DNA of 60,067 nt from an uncultured Clostridia bacterium. GTDB taxonomy: Bacteria > Bacillota > Clostridia > Oscillospirales > Ruminococcaceae. The notes below the pieces were generated by a model, which was given only the letters and a program-made list of their open reading frames with translations, was not told where the DNA came from and searched no databases. The stretch is from the NCBI GenBank assembly GCA_947630845.1, contig CANRJB010000016.1, positions 1-60,067 of the forward strand. The letters run 5' to 3'. Shown piece after piece: positions 28,301-37,552 of the stretch. Within the stretch, counting starts at the first letter, position 1, and each line of letters opens with the position of its first letter. A program made the translations under genes and the position numbers.

Positions 28301-29721
28301 ACCTGAATTTTTCCGGCGAGTACCAGTCTGGTGCGCACCGGTACACGGAGGAGTTGTTTGGACGAGACAATGTGTTCAAGGCAGGTACGATCGGTACGAT
28401 CGCAGAAAAGACAGCGTATGGTTTCGTCAAGAAATATCTGGAAGAACAGGGCATCGTGCTGAATGCGGCGGAGGAAAACCGGCTTTCCATCGGCTGCACC
28501 GGCATCAAACGCACGACCGGACAGCATCCGGGCGGTATGGTCGTAGTACCTTCGGACTATGAGGTCTATGACTTCACTCCGGTACAGCATCCTGCGGATA
28601 TGACAGATTCAGATGTCATTACGACCCACTTTGACTTTAATTCGCTGCATGACACCATTCTGAAACTGGATGAACTGGGACATGTTGTCCCGACGCTATA
28701 CAAGCACTTGGAAGACATGACCGGCATTCTGATCAAGGATGTGCCCGGCTATGACCCGAAGGTCATTCAGATGTGTACGGATTGTTCTGTACTTGGAGTA
28801 ACAGCGGAGGATATCTATTGTCCGACGGGAAGCCTCGGTATCCCTGAGATGGGTACAGGCTTCACCATCCAGATGCTGATGGACGCAAAGCCGAAGAAAT
28901 TTTCAGACTTTCTCCAAATTTCAGGTCTTTCACACGGTACGGATGTATGGCTCGGCAATGCAAAAGACCTGATTGATAAAGGCATATGCACCATTTCGGA
29001 GGTGATCGGTACCCGTGACAGCATCATGACTTATCTGCTGTACAAGGGTGTAGAACCGAAACAGGCATTTCAGATCATGGAATTTACCCGTAAGGGTAAA
29101 GCCCCGAAGATGTTTACTCCGGAGCTGATCGAAATGCTGCGTTCGCATGATGTGCCGGAGTGGTATATAGAAAGCTGCCTGAAAATCAAGTACATGTTCC
29201 CTAAGGCGCATGCGGCAGCATATATCATCGCTGCCATGAAGCTTGGATGGTTCAAGCTTTACAAACCGCTTGAATACTACTCTACCTACTTTACGGTACG
29301 TGGCGATGATTTTGATGCAGCACTGGCGGTGCAGGGCATTGATGCCGTTCGCACAAAGATCAATGAGCTGCACTCGAAGGGCAACGACCGTTCCAAGAAG
29401 GAGAATGATCTGCTTGACATATTGCTGATCGTCAATGAGATGATGGCAAGGGGCATGTCATTCCTGCCGATCGACCTGAAAAAATCCCATGCCGTGAAGT
29501 ATCTGCTTGAGGATGGGAAGATACGGATCCCATTTTCTGCACTTGCCGGAGTCGGAGAGAATGCGGCAAGGAGCATCTATGAGACGGCACAGAACGGCGA
29601 ATTCATGTCCATCGAAGAATTCCAGCAGGAAAGCGGTGCATCAAAAACCACAATTGACCTGTTGGAAAGTATAGGGGCATTTGGTGATTTGCCCAAATCC
29701 ACGCAGATGTCTTTCTTTTAA
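25387..29721 (+). CDS. polC: DNA polymerase III alpha subunit, PolC type
   Basis: The 1,444-residue replicative polymerase is of the low-GC Gram-positive type with a built-in proofreading exonuclease. Order: N-terminal domain, a Pro-rich linker (around 180-205), an OB domain (about 235-330; RVIVFGDIFFSD), the first PHP part (HCHTNMSAMDA), a DEDDh exonuclease (VFDVETTGLSPERD to HRANEDA), the rest of PHP, a zinc finger (CPKCRYSEF..CPKC) and the catalytic palm (DKAPDIDLNFSGEY), then the helix-hairpin-helix region. AAGGGTG supports the ATG at 25387; the GTG at 25378 overlaps it. It closes the pyrH operon. Confidence 0.97.
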   Translation: MANTTLMEFLQEYTKDIPPSVQQGEIQEILYHKEKLDDITFVAHFSAIVPFADILHFEQSVGTALQIRQLRLDCRYDAVLFTEECKEVLVEMMKRELPIINGFLTKADWNWQEDHIHIELHNGGSPILEKFHFTAFFSDYVQKHFGTAVTVSIHGPDTLTEQDLNRAIEEVPPEFHAPPPPPPTYEREAYTPPPIPDAPQSVSMDAAQLSSAKGDDMQIMGRGVRDDPISIPEALQTRGQRVIVFGDIFFSDSRDVKGERRIMTYQITDYAGSVTVKLFDTVKKLEMLHLDELKKGVSILVAGKIEDDSFAHEPVLRPDAIIKRKRILRKDNAPKKRVELHCHTNMSAMDAVSAPADLIRRAHDWGHSAIAITDHGIVQGFPEAMTTEASLKDPDFKVIYGCEAYVVNDMDRPKILKGKDERSLQDEIIVFDVETTGLSPERDRLTEIGAVKLRNMQIVDSIDIFVNPERPIPAKITELTRITDEMVANAPKEEAALRQFMEFCGDHPVLAAHNATFDTSFINKVCERHHVTFAYNWIDTLILCQSMLPQLSRHKLDTVVKHLKLGIFGHHRANEDAAILAKVYIKLVERLMQEKGASTLSDLNTKTDLIDVKKLKSYHQIILARNQVGMKNLYRLVSYGHIDYFYRHPLIPKSVLEQHRDGLIFGSACEAGELFTAIVDGKPDEELEKLAKFYDYLEIQPIANNEFMIRSGIARNEKDLQDYNRKVIALGEKLGIPVVATCDVHFLDPKDGIYRKILTSGQGFSDADKQPPLYLRTTEEMLEEFSYLGEEKAEEIVITNPQRIANACEHVFAIPKGTFTPNIPGAEEDLVRITNARAREIYGDPLPEIVEKRLNRELDSIIKHGFSVLYMIAQKLVYNSEQHGYHVGSRGSVGSSFVASMAGISEVNPLAPHYVCPKCRYSEFITDGSYGSGFDLPAKNCPKCGTELLHDGHDIPFETFLGFDGDKAPDIDLNFSGEYQSGAHRYTEELFGRDNVFKAGTIGTIAEKTAYGFVKKYLEEQGIVLNAAEENRLSIGCTGIKRTTGQHPGGMVVVPSDYEVYDFTPVQHPADMTDSDVITTHFDFNSLHDTILKLDELGHVVPTLYKHLEDMTGILIKDVPGYDPKVIQMCTDCSVLGVTAEDIYCPTGSLGIPEMGTGFTIQMLMDAKPKKFSDFLQISGLSHGTDVWLGNAKDLIDKGICTISEVIGTRDSIMTYLLYKGVEPKQAFQIMEFTRKGKAPKMFTPELIEMLRSHDVPEWYIESCLKIKYMFPKAHAAAYIIAAMKLGWFKLYKPLEYYSTYFTVRGDDFDAALAVQGIDAVRTKINELHSKGNDRSKKENDLLDILLIVNEMMARGMSFLPIDLKKSHAVKYLLEDGKIRIPFSALAGVGENAARSIYETAQNGEFMSIEEFQQESGASKTTIDLLESIGAFGDLPKSTQMSFF

Positions 29722-29722
29722 C

Positions 29723-29751
29723 TTGACAGGGACATCGTAATGTGGTATCAT
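29723..29751 (+). promoter_or_regulatory. Promoter of the his operon
   Basis: TTGACA (29723-29728), 17 bp, TATCAT (29746-29751), beginning right after the polC stop. The leader to hisZ is about 50 nt and contains a tandem repeat but no T-box. Confidence 0.8.
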
Positions 29752-29784
29752 AGTAACATAATAATACGGTAACGTAGTAACACG
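29737..29784 (+). repeat. 16-bp tandem repeats over the his promoter and start region
   Basis: GTAACATAATAATACG (29753-29768) and GTAACGTAGTAACACG (29769-29784) match at 13 of 16 positions. A weaker third unit (29737-29752) covers the spacer and -10 box. Their place over the transcription start suits binding sites for a repressor, but the protein is not known. Confidence 0.5.
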
Positions 29785-29806
29785 CTAAAGTGAAATGAGG
29801 TACAAT

Positions 29807-31024
29807 ATGCGCCGATATGATCTGATCACCCCGGAGGGGACAAGAGATTTTTTGTATGAGGAATGTGCCCTGAAACGTATGGTAGAAACCAGAACACGCC
29901 AGATCTTCAAGTCCATGGGCTATACCCGTGTCATTACACCCGGTCTGGAGTTTTTGGATGTGTTCAACCTGAATTCCCGGTATTTTCCGCAGGAAGAGTT
30001 ATGCAAACTCACAGATAACAAGGGACGGCTCATAGTCGTCCGTCCGGATTCGACCATGCCCATCGCAAGGGTCGTGGCGACCCGGATGAAGGATGCTGCA
30101 TTGCCATTACGCTTGTATTATACGCAGCCTGTGTGGAATTTTGCGCCGTCATTAAAGGGCAAAAGCACGGAGGTCAACCAGACCGGCATAGAGCTCATCG
30201 GTTCTTCTGCCCGCATGGCAGATGTGGAGGTCATTTCGGCAGCATTGTCCGTACTGTCCACAGTGGGGAAGGATGTCCCCAAGCCTTTTCCTGTACAGTA
30301 TTCACTTGAACTCGGAGATGTGCGTATTTTCCGGGAGCTGATGCACCGTCTGAGTGCGACGCCCTCTTTGAAAGAAGAGATACGCAGCCTGATCGAGGCA
30401 AAGAATTATCCGGCACTCAATGATGTACTCGATCAGCTTGGTAACAATCCCATCACAAGCTCTCTGCGCAGACTGCCGACATTGTTCGGTGGGGAAGAGG
30501 TCTTTGACCGTGCAGCGGAGGTGTTCCGGGATGAACGCATTCAGAAGATTCTGGACAGTATGAAGGAGTTGTACAGGACGGTATGCTCCATCCGGAAGGA
30601 TGCCAATGTCATTGTTGATCTGGGGCTTGTTAATAAGACGGACTACTACACCGGACTTGTCATCAAGGGCTACTTGGAAGGCTATGGTGAAGAAGTGATT
30701 TCTGGCGGACGGTATGATATGCTGCTGTCAGAATTTGGCTATGATGTTCCGGCAGTCGGTATGGCGGTGAATGTGGATGCTGTAGCAGCGGTCATTGGCA
30801 GGAAATACACACCTCATCCTGCGCCTGCGGACGTGCTGATCGTCACAGAGGAAGGATGTGAGGCACTTGCGGTGCAGAAGGCAGAGGAGTTGCGTGAACA
30901 GGGACTCTGTGTGGAGCATGCGCTCAGACCGGAGGATGCAGAGGACTATGCACGGAGCAGAAATATCCCGAAGGTACTCCTGATTTCCGGCACACAGACA
31001 AAGGAGGTGGACATCCATGAATAA
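29807..31024 (+). CDS. hisZ: ATP phosphoribosyltransferase regulatory subunit
   Basis: The 405-residue protein is a catalytically inactive relative of histidyl-tRNA synthetase that forms a complex with short HisG and provides histidine feedback. It has the class II core start PEGTRDFLYEECALKR, LRLYYTQPVWNF, and VISGGRYDMLLSEFG. GAGGT is spaced for the ATG at 29807, four codons after an earlier ATG at 29795. It overlaps hisG by 8 nt. The alternative, a true histidyl-tRNA synthetase, is less likely because short-form HisG follows directly. Confidence 0.93.
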   Translation: MRRYDLITPEGTRDFLYEECALKRMVETRTRQIFKSMGYTRVITPGLEFLDVFNLNSRYFPQEELCKLTDNKGRLIVVRPDSTMPIARVVATRMKDAALPLRLYYTQPVWNFAPSLKGKSTEVNQTGIELIGSSARMADVEVISAALSVLSTVGKDVPKPFPVQYSLELGDVRIFRELMHRLSATPSLKEEIRSLIEAKNYPALNDVLDQLGNNPITSSLRRLPTLFGGEEVFDRAAEVFRDERIQKILDSMKELYRTVCSIRKDANVIVDLGLVNKTDYYTGLVIKGYLEGYGEEVISGGRYDMLLSEFGYDVPAVGMAVNVDAVAAVIGRKYTPHPAPADVLIVTEEGCEALAVQKAEELREQGLCVEHALRPEDAEDYARSRNIPKVLLISGTQTKEVDIHE

Positions 31025-31667
31025 GCCTTTGAGAATTGCCCTGACGAAGGGGAGACTGGAAAAGGATACCGTCGCCCTGCTCGAATCTATTGGCTATGAC
31101 TGTACTGCAGTACATGAGAAGGGGAGACGGCTGATTTTGCCTATCCCGGACGGAAATATGGAGGTCGTTCTGGCAAAGGCAGCAGATGTCATCACCTATG
31201 TAGAACATGGTGTCTGCGACATGGGTGTGGTCGGCAAGGATACACTCATGGAGATGAACGGAAAGCTGTTTGAACTTGTGAATTTAGGATTTGGGAAATG
31301 TAAATTTGCGCTTGCGACAAAAAAGGACTATCCCTTCTATGACGGTTTTGGTGTCAAGACGATTGCAACAAAGTATCCAAATGTGACCCGTGCCTTCTTT
31401 GAAAACAAGGGCATGGATGTGGACATTGTGAAGATTGAAGGGTCTGTTGAACTTGCACCGCTGTTGGGGTTGGCAGATGGTATCGTGGACATTGTAGAGA
31501 CAGGAACGACGCTGAAGGAAAACGGACTTGCTGTTGTGGAGGATGTTGCCCGGATTTCAGCAAGACTCATTGTCAATACAGTAAGTCTGAAGCTGCGGCA
31601 GCAGGAAATTGAAAATCTGGTAAGGAAAGTGGAGGAGAAGGTCAATGATCAGACAAATCACATGTGA
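31017..31667 (+). CDS. hisG: ATP phosphoribosyltransferase, short catalytic form
   Basis: The 216-residue subunit joins ATP and PRPP in the first step of histidine synthesis. It has LRIALTKGRLEKDT, GVCDMGVVGKDTL and the PRPP-binding DIVETGTTLKENGL. It lacks the C-terminal regulatory domain of long HisG, which explains the adjacent hisZ. It overlaps hisZ by 8 nt and hisD by 23 nt, so the three are translationally linked. Confidence 0.97.
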   Translation: MNKPLRIALTKGRLEKDTVALLESIGYDCTAVHEKGRRLILPIPDGNMEVVLAKAADVITYVEHGVCDMGVVGKDTLMEMNGKLFELVNLGFGKCKFALATKKDYPFYDGFGVKTIATKYPNVTRAFFENKGMDVDIVKIEGSVELAPLLGLADGIVDIVETGTTLKENGLAVVEDVARISARLIVNTVSLKLRQQEIENLVRKVEEKVNDQTNHM

Positions 31668-32940
31668 TGGCACACAGGAGTATGCCTTCCTGAAAGAAAT
31701 GACACACCGCAGCGGCGAAACCAATCGCAAGGTGACACAGATCGTTACCGAAATTATTGATACCGTCCGTGAAGGCGGCGATGAGGCAGTCAAGGCATAC
31801 ACCAAGAAGTTTGACGGCAATCTGCCGCAGTATTATGAAGTGCCCCGTGATATCATCAACGATGCACTCACAGAGGCAGATCAGGATTTTGTAACTGCGC
31901 TGCTCAATGCGCAGGCAAATATTGCCGATTTTCACAACCGCCAGAAGCCGCAGGGTTTTACCGATGCCCAGCCGAATGGGGTGATTCTGGGGCAGCGTGT
32001 GCGTGGCTTAGAGAGGGTAGGATTGTATGTGCCGGGAGGTACAGCAGCGTATCCTTCAAGCGTGCTGATGAATGCCATACCTGCCAAAATTGCCGGTGTG
32101 AAGGAAATCATCATGGTAACACCGCCATGTAAAGATGGTACACCCAACAAGGATATTCTGGTTGCTGCTGCCATCTGTGGGGTGGACAGGGTATTCCTTT
32201 CCGGAGGCGCACAGGCAATTGCAGCCCTTGCCTATGGAACGGAGGAGATTCCGAAGGTAGACAAGATCGTGGGTCCCGGTAATATTTTCGTGGCAACGGC
32301 AAAGAAGCTTCTATATGGTGTGGTGGACATTGACATGATTGCAGGACCAAGTGAGATTCTGGTACTTGCAGATGAAACTGCCGATCCCAAATATGTTGCC
32401 GCCGACTTGATGAGTCAGGCAGAACATGATGAACTGGCATCGGCTGTGTTGGTAACAACTGACCCCACGTTGCCGGCAAAGGTCGAAGCAGAGGTGGCAC
32501 GTCAGCTCACTTATCTTTCAAGAAAAGAGATCATCGAAAAGTCACTGTCCGGCTATGGTGCGATTCTGGTTGCACGTGATCGTACACAGGCTGTGGAGCT
32601 GGCAAATGCCATCGCACCGGAGCATTTAGAGGTTCATATGAAAAATCCGCTTGAGCTGATCGGTTCACTGGACAATGCAGGGTCTGTCTTCTTAGGGGCG
32701 TATGCATCCGAACCATTGGGGGATTATTATGCAGGACCAAACCATGTACTTCCAACATCGGGTACGGCAAGATTCTTCTCACCGTTGGGCGTGAACAGTT
32801 TCCTGAAACGTTCAAGCTATATCTATTACACAGAGGATGCCCTACGTCAGGCAAAAGACGATATTGTCCTGATTGCAGACCGTGAGGGGCTGACAGCGCA
32901 TGCCAATGCCATCAAGGTGCGTTTCGGGGAGGAAGGCTGA
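31645..32940 (+). CDS. hisD: Histidinol dehydrogenase
   Basis: The 431-residue zinc, NAD-dependent enzyme oxidises histidinol to histidine in two steps. Visible are ERVGLYVPGGTAAYPSSVLM, AGPSEILVLAD, QAEHDELASAVL with metal/catalytic residues, and PLGDYYAGPNHVLPT with the catalytic His. Its first 23 bases lie within the hisG gene, and its stop overlaps hisC by one base. Length is normal. Confidence 0.97.
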   Translation: MIRQITCDGTQEYAFLKEMTHRSGETNRKVTQIVTEIIDTVREGGDEAVKAYTKKFDGNLPQYYEVPRDIINDALTEADQDFVTALLNAQANIADFHNRQKPQGFTDAQPNGVILGQRVRGLERVGLYVPGGTAAYPSSVLMNAIPAKIAGVKEIIMVTPPCKDGTPNKDILVAAAICGVDRVFLSGGAQAIAALAYGTEEIPKVDKIVGPGNIFVATAKKLLYGVVDIDMIAGPSEILVLADETADPKYVAADLMSQAEHDELASAVLVTTDPTLPAKVEAEVARQLTYLSRKEIIEKSLSGYGAILVARDRTQAVELANAIAPEHLEVHMKNPLELIGSLDNAGSVFLGAYASEPLGDYYAGPNHVLPTSGTARFFSPLGVNSFLKRSSYIYYTEDALRQAKDDIVLIADREGLTAHANAIKVRFGEEG

Positions 32941-33995
32941 TGGGCTGGGAATCCAATGTCCGCCGGGTCATACCCTACACCCCCGGTGAACAGCCGCAGC
33001 AGAGTGGCATTATCAAGCTTAACACCAATGAGAACCCCTATCCACCATCCCCTGCGGTCATACAGACACTCAGGGAATTTGACAGTGCCAGTCTGCGCCT
33101 TTATCCCGATCCGGAGGCAAAGATATTGGTGAATGCTCTGGCAGAGACTTATGGTGTCAAATCGTCACAGGTCTTTGTAGGTGTGGGGTCGGATGATGTG
33201 CTGTCCATAGCATTCATGACATTTTTTAACGGAAACAAGCCTGTTCTGTTCCCGGATGTGACCTATTCTTTCTATGATGTTTGGGCGGAGGTACACCGCA
33301 TCCCGTACAGAGTTGTTCCGCTTACGGAAGATTTCCGCATCAATGCCGATGACTACAGGCAGGTAAACGGCGGTATCATCTTCCCTAATCCGAATGCGCC
33401 GACAGGGGTAATGGAGACGCTTGCGTTGATCGAGGAAGTTATAAAAGCCAATCCGGATTCGGTCGTGATCATTGATGAAGCATATATTGATTTCGGGGGG
33501 ATGAGCTGTCTGTCGTTGCTTCCCAAATATGACAATCTGCTTGTGGTACAGACATTCTCAAAATCCCGTTCTCTTGCCGGTATGCGTATCGGATTTGCCA
33601 TCGGATCGGAAAAGCTGATCCAGTATATGAATGATGTGAAATTCTCCGTCAATTCCTATACCATGACCAACCTCTCCTGTCTCTGCGGAGCGGCAGCACT
33701 GAGGGATGCAGACTATTTCCGGACGACGGTGCAGAAGATCATAGTCACCAGAGAAGCAGCTAAGCAGCGTCTCACGGAGCTGGGTTTTACGTTCCCGGAT
33801 TCCTACAGCAATTTCATTTTCGCAAGCCACCCGGACAAAGAAGCCAGCCTTCTCTTTGAAGAATTAAAGAAACGGAAAATTTATGTGCGCTACTGGAACA
33901 AACCGAGAATTGACCAGTCGCTGCGCATCACCATCGGAACGCCGGAGCAGATGGAAGCACTCTATGCAGCTTTGGCAGAAATTCTGAAGAAATGA
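32940..33995 (+). CDS. hisC: Histidinol-phosphate aminotransferase
   Basis: The 351-residue fold-type I PLP enzyme makes histidinol phosphate. It starts VRRVIPYTPGEQPQ, with LNTNENPYPPSP, GVGSDDVL, FPNPNAPTG, and the PLP lysine in TFSKSRSLAGMRIG. Close relatives act on aromatic amino acids, but the operon settles the role. It begins on the last base of hisD. Confidence 0.95.
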   Translation: MGWESNVRRVIPYTPGEQPQQSGIIKLNTNENPYPPSPAVIQTLREFDSASLRLYPDPEAKILVNALAETYGVKSSQVFVGVGSDDVLSIAFMTFFNGNKPVLFPDVTYSFYDVWAEVHRIPYRVVPLTEDFRINADDYRQVNGGIIFPNPNAPTGVMETLALIEEVIKANPDSVVIIDEAYIDFGGMSCLSLLPKYDNLLVVQTFSKSRSLAGMRIGFAIGSEKLIQYMNDVKFSVNSYTMTNLSCLCGAAALRDADYFRTTVQKIIVTREAAKQRLTELGFTFPDSYSNFIFASHPDKEASLLFEELKKRKIYVRYWNKPRIDQSLRITIGTPEQMEALYAALAEILKK

Positions 33996-34004
33996 GGGAT
34001 ACCC

Positions 34005-34586
34005 ATGCAGACGGCATCCGTGACAAGAACATCGAAGGAAACAGACATCACAGTGACCATTCTCCCGGAGGACGGCAGGACAGAAATTTCCACAGGTATC
34101 GGTTTTTTTGATCACATGCTGACAGCACTGTCCGTTCACAGCCAGATCACCATGCAAATTTGTGCAAAGGGTGATCTGCATGTTGATGCCCACCATACCG
34201 TAGAGGACACCGGCATTGTGCTGGGGCAGGCATTTGCAAAGGCACTCGGGGACAAGAGCGGCATTGTGCGCTATGGTTCGGCATATATCCCGATGGATGA
34301 ATCGCTTGCATTCTGTGCATTGGACATCTGCAACCGTCCGTTTCTGGTGTTCGATGCGGAATTTACCAACGACATGATCGGGGCGTATGATGCTTGTCTG
34401 ACGGAAGAATTTCTGCGTGCTTTTGCCTTCAATGCCGGTATCACGCTGCATGTGCGTGTGCTGTACGGAAAGAATGATCACCACAAGACCGAAGCAGCCT
34501 ACAAAGCCCTTGCTCATGCGCTCCGCATTGCAGTCGCACCGACGGGTACAGGACAGGCGTTTTCAACGAAAGGATTGTTAGGATGA
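34005..34586 (+). CDS. hisB: Imidazoleglycerol-phosphate dehydratase
   Basis: The 193-residue single-function enzyme has manganese-binding His/Glu motifs in FFDHMLTAL, VDAHHTVEDTG, HVRVLYGKNDHHKTEA. It lacks the N-terminal phosphatase domain found in enterobacterial HisB, so histidinol phosphatase must be a separate gene; none is seen here. Its end overlaps hisH by four bases (ATGA). Confidence 0.96.
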   Translation: MQTASVTRTSKETDITVTILPEDGRTEISTGIGFFDHMLTALSVHSQITMQICAKGDLHVDAHHTVEDTGIVLGQAFAKALGDKSGIVRYGSAYIPMDESLAFCALDICNRPFLVFDAEFTNDMIGAYDACLTEEFLRAFAFNAGITLHVRVLYGKNDHHKTEAAYKALAHALRIAVAPTGTGQAFSTKGLLG

Positions 34587-35185
34587 TTGCAATTTTAGAT
34601 TACGGCGCAGGGAATATTTTCAGTGTCAAGAATGCGTTGGACTACCTCGGAATGGAAAATGTGCTGACGGATGATGCCGCTCTGCTGCGGAGTGCAGATG
34701 AGATCATCCTGCCGGGGGTGGGGGCATTTCCGGCAGCGATGCGGATGCTGTCGCAGAAGGGGCTTGTGTCCGTTCTGAAAGAGGAAGCACAAAAAAAGCC
34801 ACTTCTTGGAATTTGTCTGGGGATGCAGATGCTGTTGGAAAAGAGCTATGAATTTGAGGAATGTAAAGGTCTTGGACTGATACGAGGGACAGTGGAACGC
34901 ATAGATGCGCCCGGTCTTATCATTCCGCACATGGGCTGGAATAAGCTTGAGATGGGAATTTCCTGTCCGCTTCTGGAACAGCTTGGCGATACGCCGTATG
35001 TGTACTTTGTACACTCCTATGCGGCAAAATGTGAGGACAGCCAGCTTGCAGCATGGGTGGAATATGGCGGCAGCATTCCGGCGATGATCTATGACGGAAA
35101 GTATGTATTCGGGGCACAGTTTCATCCGGAGAAGAGCGGAGACACAGGTTTGCAGATTTTGCGGAATTTCGGAGGTCTGATATGA
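34583..35185 (+). CDS. hisH: Imidazole glycerol phosphate synthase, glutaminase subunit
   Basis: The 200-residue class I glutamine amidotransferase has the nucleophile Cys in GICLGMQMLLEKS and the His/Glu pair in QFHPEKSG. It feeds ammonia to HisF, encoded two genes downstream. Unlike the AsnB-like and first PurF-like proteins in this window, its glutaminase site is complete. Four-base overlaps link it to hisB and hisA. Confidence 0.96.
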   Translation: MIAILDYGAGNIFSVKNALDYLGMENVLTDDAALLRSADEIILPGVGAFPAAMRMLSQKGLVSVLKEEAQKKPLLGICLGMQMLLEKSYEFEECKGLGLIRGTVERIDAPGLIIPHMGWNKLEMGISCPLLEQLGDTPYVYFVHSYAAKCEDSQLAAWVEYGGSIPAMIYDGKYVFGAQFHPEKSGDTGLQILRNFGGLI

Positions 35186-35901
35186 TTATTCTGCCGGCAA
35201 TTGATATCAAGGATGGAAATTGTGTACGTCTGGTGCAAGGTGATTACGGCACAGCGCACAAAGTTGCAGAGGACTACATGCAGACTGCACAGGGCTTTGT
35301 TACATCTGGTGCAGAGTGGATCCATATGGTTGATCTGGATGGTGCAAAGGAGGCAAAGCCTGTTAATACGGAAATTTTTCTGGATGTTGCAAAGCACACC
35401 CCTCTGAAAGTGGAAGTCGGTGGGGGCATACGGACGATGGAGACTATGGAGCTGTATTTGTCCGGCGGTGTTTCCCGGGTAATATTGGGGAGTGTGGCAC
35501 TGAAGCATCCGGAGCTTGTAGAGGAAGCTGTGAAGGCATACGGTGAACGGATTGCTGTTGGCATTGATGCGAAAAATGGCTATGTTGCCGTAGAGGGATG
35601 GCTTGATGCCTCCACTGTGGATTATATCTCCCTTGCAAGGGAGATGGAGAAAATGGGAGTGCGTACCATCATCTTTACAGATATCTCCAAGGACGGCACA
35701 TTATCCGGCGTGAACACGGAGCAGCTCTCTGCGCTGCATGATGCTGTGAAGTGTAATATTATCGCAAGCGGCGGCGTACACACCATCAAAGATATTGAAG
35801 CATGTAAGGCAATGGGTCTGTACGGTACGATTGCCGGAAAATCGCTGTATCAGGGTACACTTGACCTTGCCCAAGCGATCACATGTGCAAAGGGGGATTG
35901 A
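35182..35901 (+). CDS. hisA: ProFAR isomerase (HisA)
   Basis: The 239-residue (beta/alpha)8 enzyme opens the ribose of ProFAR by an Amadori rearrangement. It shows [17 protein letters not shown] with the catalytic Asp, [19 protein letters not shown], and a second Asp in [14 protein letters not shown]. It is homologous to HisF, which follows, and both carry half-barrel repeats. It overlaps hisH by four bases. Confidence 0.96.
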   Translation: MIILPAIDIKDGNCVRLVQGDYGTAHKVAEDYMQTAQGFVTSGAEWIHMVDLDGAKEAKPVNTEIFLDVAKHTPLKVEVGGGIRTMETMELYLSGGVSRVILGSVALKHPELVEEAVKAYGERIAVGIDAKNGYVAVEGWLDASTVDYISLAREMEKMGVRTIIFTDISKDGTLSGVNTEQLSALHDAVKCNIIASGGVHTIKDIEACKAMGLYGTIAGKSLYQGTLDLAQAITCAKGD

Positions 35902-35903
35902 AA

Positions 35904-36659
35904 ATGCTTGCAAAACGGATCATTCCCTGCCTTGATGTACGGGACGGAAAGGTCGTCAAGGGTGTGAATTTTGAGGGCATCCGGGAGGTCGGTGATCCCG
36001 TCGCATGTGCGGCAGAATACAACCAGCAGGGTGCGGATGAGATCGTATTCTATGACATCACAGCATCCCATGAGGGGAGAGGTGTGATACTGGATGTTGT
36101 CAGGGAAACGGCAAAGCAGGTCTTTGTACCTTTGACGGTCGGCGGCGGCATCAAGACGGTCGATGATATCCGGGAAACGCTGCGTGCCGGAGCAGACAAG
36201 GTTTCTGTCAATTCACAGGCGGTACAGAATCCGCAGCTTATCAAAGACGGTGCAGATATTTTCGGAAGTCAGTGCATATGCGTCGGCATTGATGCCAAAA
36301 AGACAAAATCTGGCAACTGGACAGTATTCATCAACGGCGGCAGGATCAACATGGAGCTTGATTTGCTCGACTGGGTGAAGCAGATCGAACAGCTTGGGGC
36401 AGGGGAGATCTGTCTGAATTCCATTGATACGGACGGCGTGAAGGGTGGCTTCGATCTGCCTATGTTGAAAGCGGTCGTGGATGCGGTCAGCATTCCGGTC
36501 ATTGCAAGCGGCGGTGCAGGAAAGCTCGGACATTTCGCTGAGGCATTTGAGGAAACGGATTGTTCAGCGGCATTGGCGGCATCACTGTTTCATTTCCATG
36601 AGCTGACCGTGCAGGAAGTCAAGGCAGACTGCCGGAGTAAGGGGATCATTGTCAGATAG
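35904..36659 (+). CDS. hisF: Imidazole glycerol phosphate synthase, cyclase subunit
   Basis: The 251-residue (beta/alpha)8 protein combines PRFAR with ammonia from HisH to give IGP and AICAR. Catalytic Asp residues lie in [16 protein letters not shown] and [14 protein letters not shown]; phosphate sites include [10 protein letters not shown] and ASGGAGK. An in-frame ATG at 35883 lies inside hisA, but GGGGGA just before 35904 and the family start [11 protein letters not shown] support the later one. Confidence 0.97.
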   Translation: MLAKRIIPCLDVRDGKVVKGVNFEGIREVGDPVACAAEYNQQGADEIVFYDITASHEGRGVILDVVRETAKQVFVPLTVGGGIKTVDDIRETLRAGADKVSVNSQAVQNPQLIKDGADIFGSQCICVGIDAKKTKSGNWTVFINGGRINMELDLLDWVKQIEQLGAGEICLNSIDTDGVKGGFDLPMLKAVVDAVSIPVIASGGAGKLGHFAEAFEETDCSAALAASLFHFHELTVQEVKADCRSKGIIVR

Positions 36660-36680
36660 CAGAAGAAATGAGGGAGCGCT

Positions 36681-37538
36681 GTGCAAGTCAATTTCTTTGG
36701 ATTTGATGTGACAAGGGACGCCAAGGCGGATGAGATCGCCGGTTCTGCGTTTCAGGTCAGGACGCTCTCCGAGGGGATGGAGGCTGAAGTCAATGCGGCA
36801 CGGGAAAAGCTCGATCAGTTGGAAGAACAGATCAGTCTGCCGCCCTTGCTGGGTATCGTAAAAACGTTCTCCGGCTTGGCATTTTTTCTCATTCTGTGCT
36901 CTACCCTGAATGCCGGGATCGTGACAGCATTACAAAATGCATGGTGGCTGGAACTCATCGGTCTGGCGTGTCTCATGATATGGATCGTTCTGACCGTCAA
37001 GACGTGGAAACTACAGAAGAATGTGAAAATGCCGGAACATTTTCAGGAGCAGATGGAGGATACCCTGTGGCGTGCAAGGCAGGAACTCTGGGCAACGGAG
37101 AACATTGATGCACTGCTCGAAAATGCAGAGAACTTTGATATTCTGGCAGAGACTTATGTCGTGAAAAATGACAAGCCGGTGCGGAAAGACATGGGACTGA
37201 CGATGTACGCCAATTTGGAAACATGTGCGTATGTGGAAGGGGGGACGCTGTATCTGTCAGATGTCGAGACCCTCTGGGGCATCCCGACAGCATCCCTGCG
37301 TTCGATCACTCTGGTAAAAAAGCGTGTCAGCTTTCCGGAATGGAACAAAACTGAACCGTACAATGCCAAATGCTACAAGCCCTTCAAGATCACCACAAAT
37401 CAATTCGGGCATTATTTTTCCTACTACTATAAGGTAGAAATCAGTGATGCAAAAGGGGAATTTTATCTGCTCATTCCGGAATATGACGGGGAAATTTTCA
37501 TGCAGCTCACGAAACTACGCCCGATGGACAGTGACTGA
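36681..37538 (+). CDS. Unknown membrane protein within the his operon
   Basis: No family is recognised. The 285-residue product starts with GTG, with GAGGGAG upstream. It has a charged helical N-terminus (about 25-55, possible coiled coil), two hydrophobic helices (about 62-80 and 86-104), and a soluble C-terminal half of about 170 residues with alternating beta-type stretches. That layout suggests a membrane-anchored cytosolic domain. It lies 21 bp after hisF and 14 bp before the next unknown gene, so it is probably cotranscribed with the his genes; no histidine function is implied. Confidence 0.6.
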   Translation: MQVNFFGFDVTRDAKADEIAGSAFQVRTLSEGMEAEVNAAREKLDQLEEQISLPPLLGIVKTFSGLAFFLILCSTLNAGIVTALQNAWWLELIGLACLMIWIVLTVKTWKLQKNVKMPEHFQEQMEDTLWRARQELWATENIDALLENAENFDILAETYVVKNDKPVRKDMGLTMYANLETCAYVEGGTLYLSDVETLWGIPTASLRSITLVKKRVSFPEWNKTEPYNAKCYKPFKITTNQFGHYFSYYYKVEISDAKGEFYLLIPEYDGEIFMQLTKLRPMDSD

Positions 37539-37552
37539 AAAGAGGTCATATC

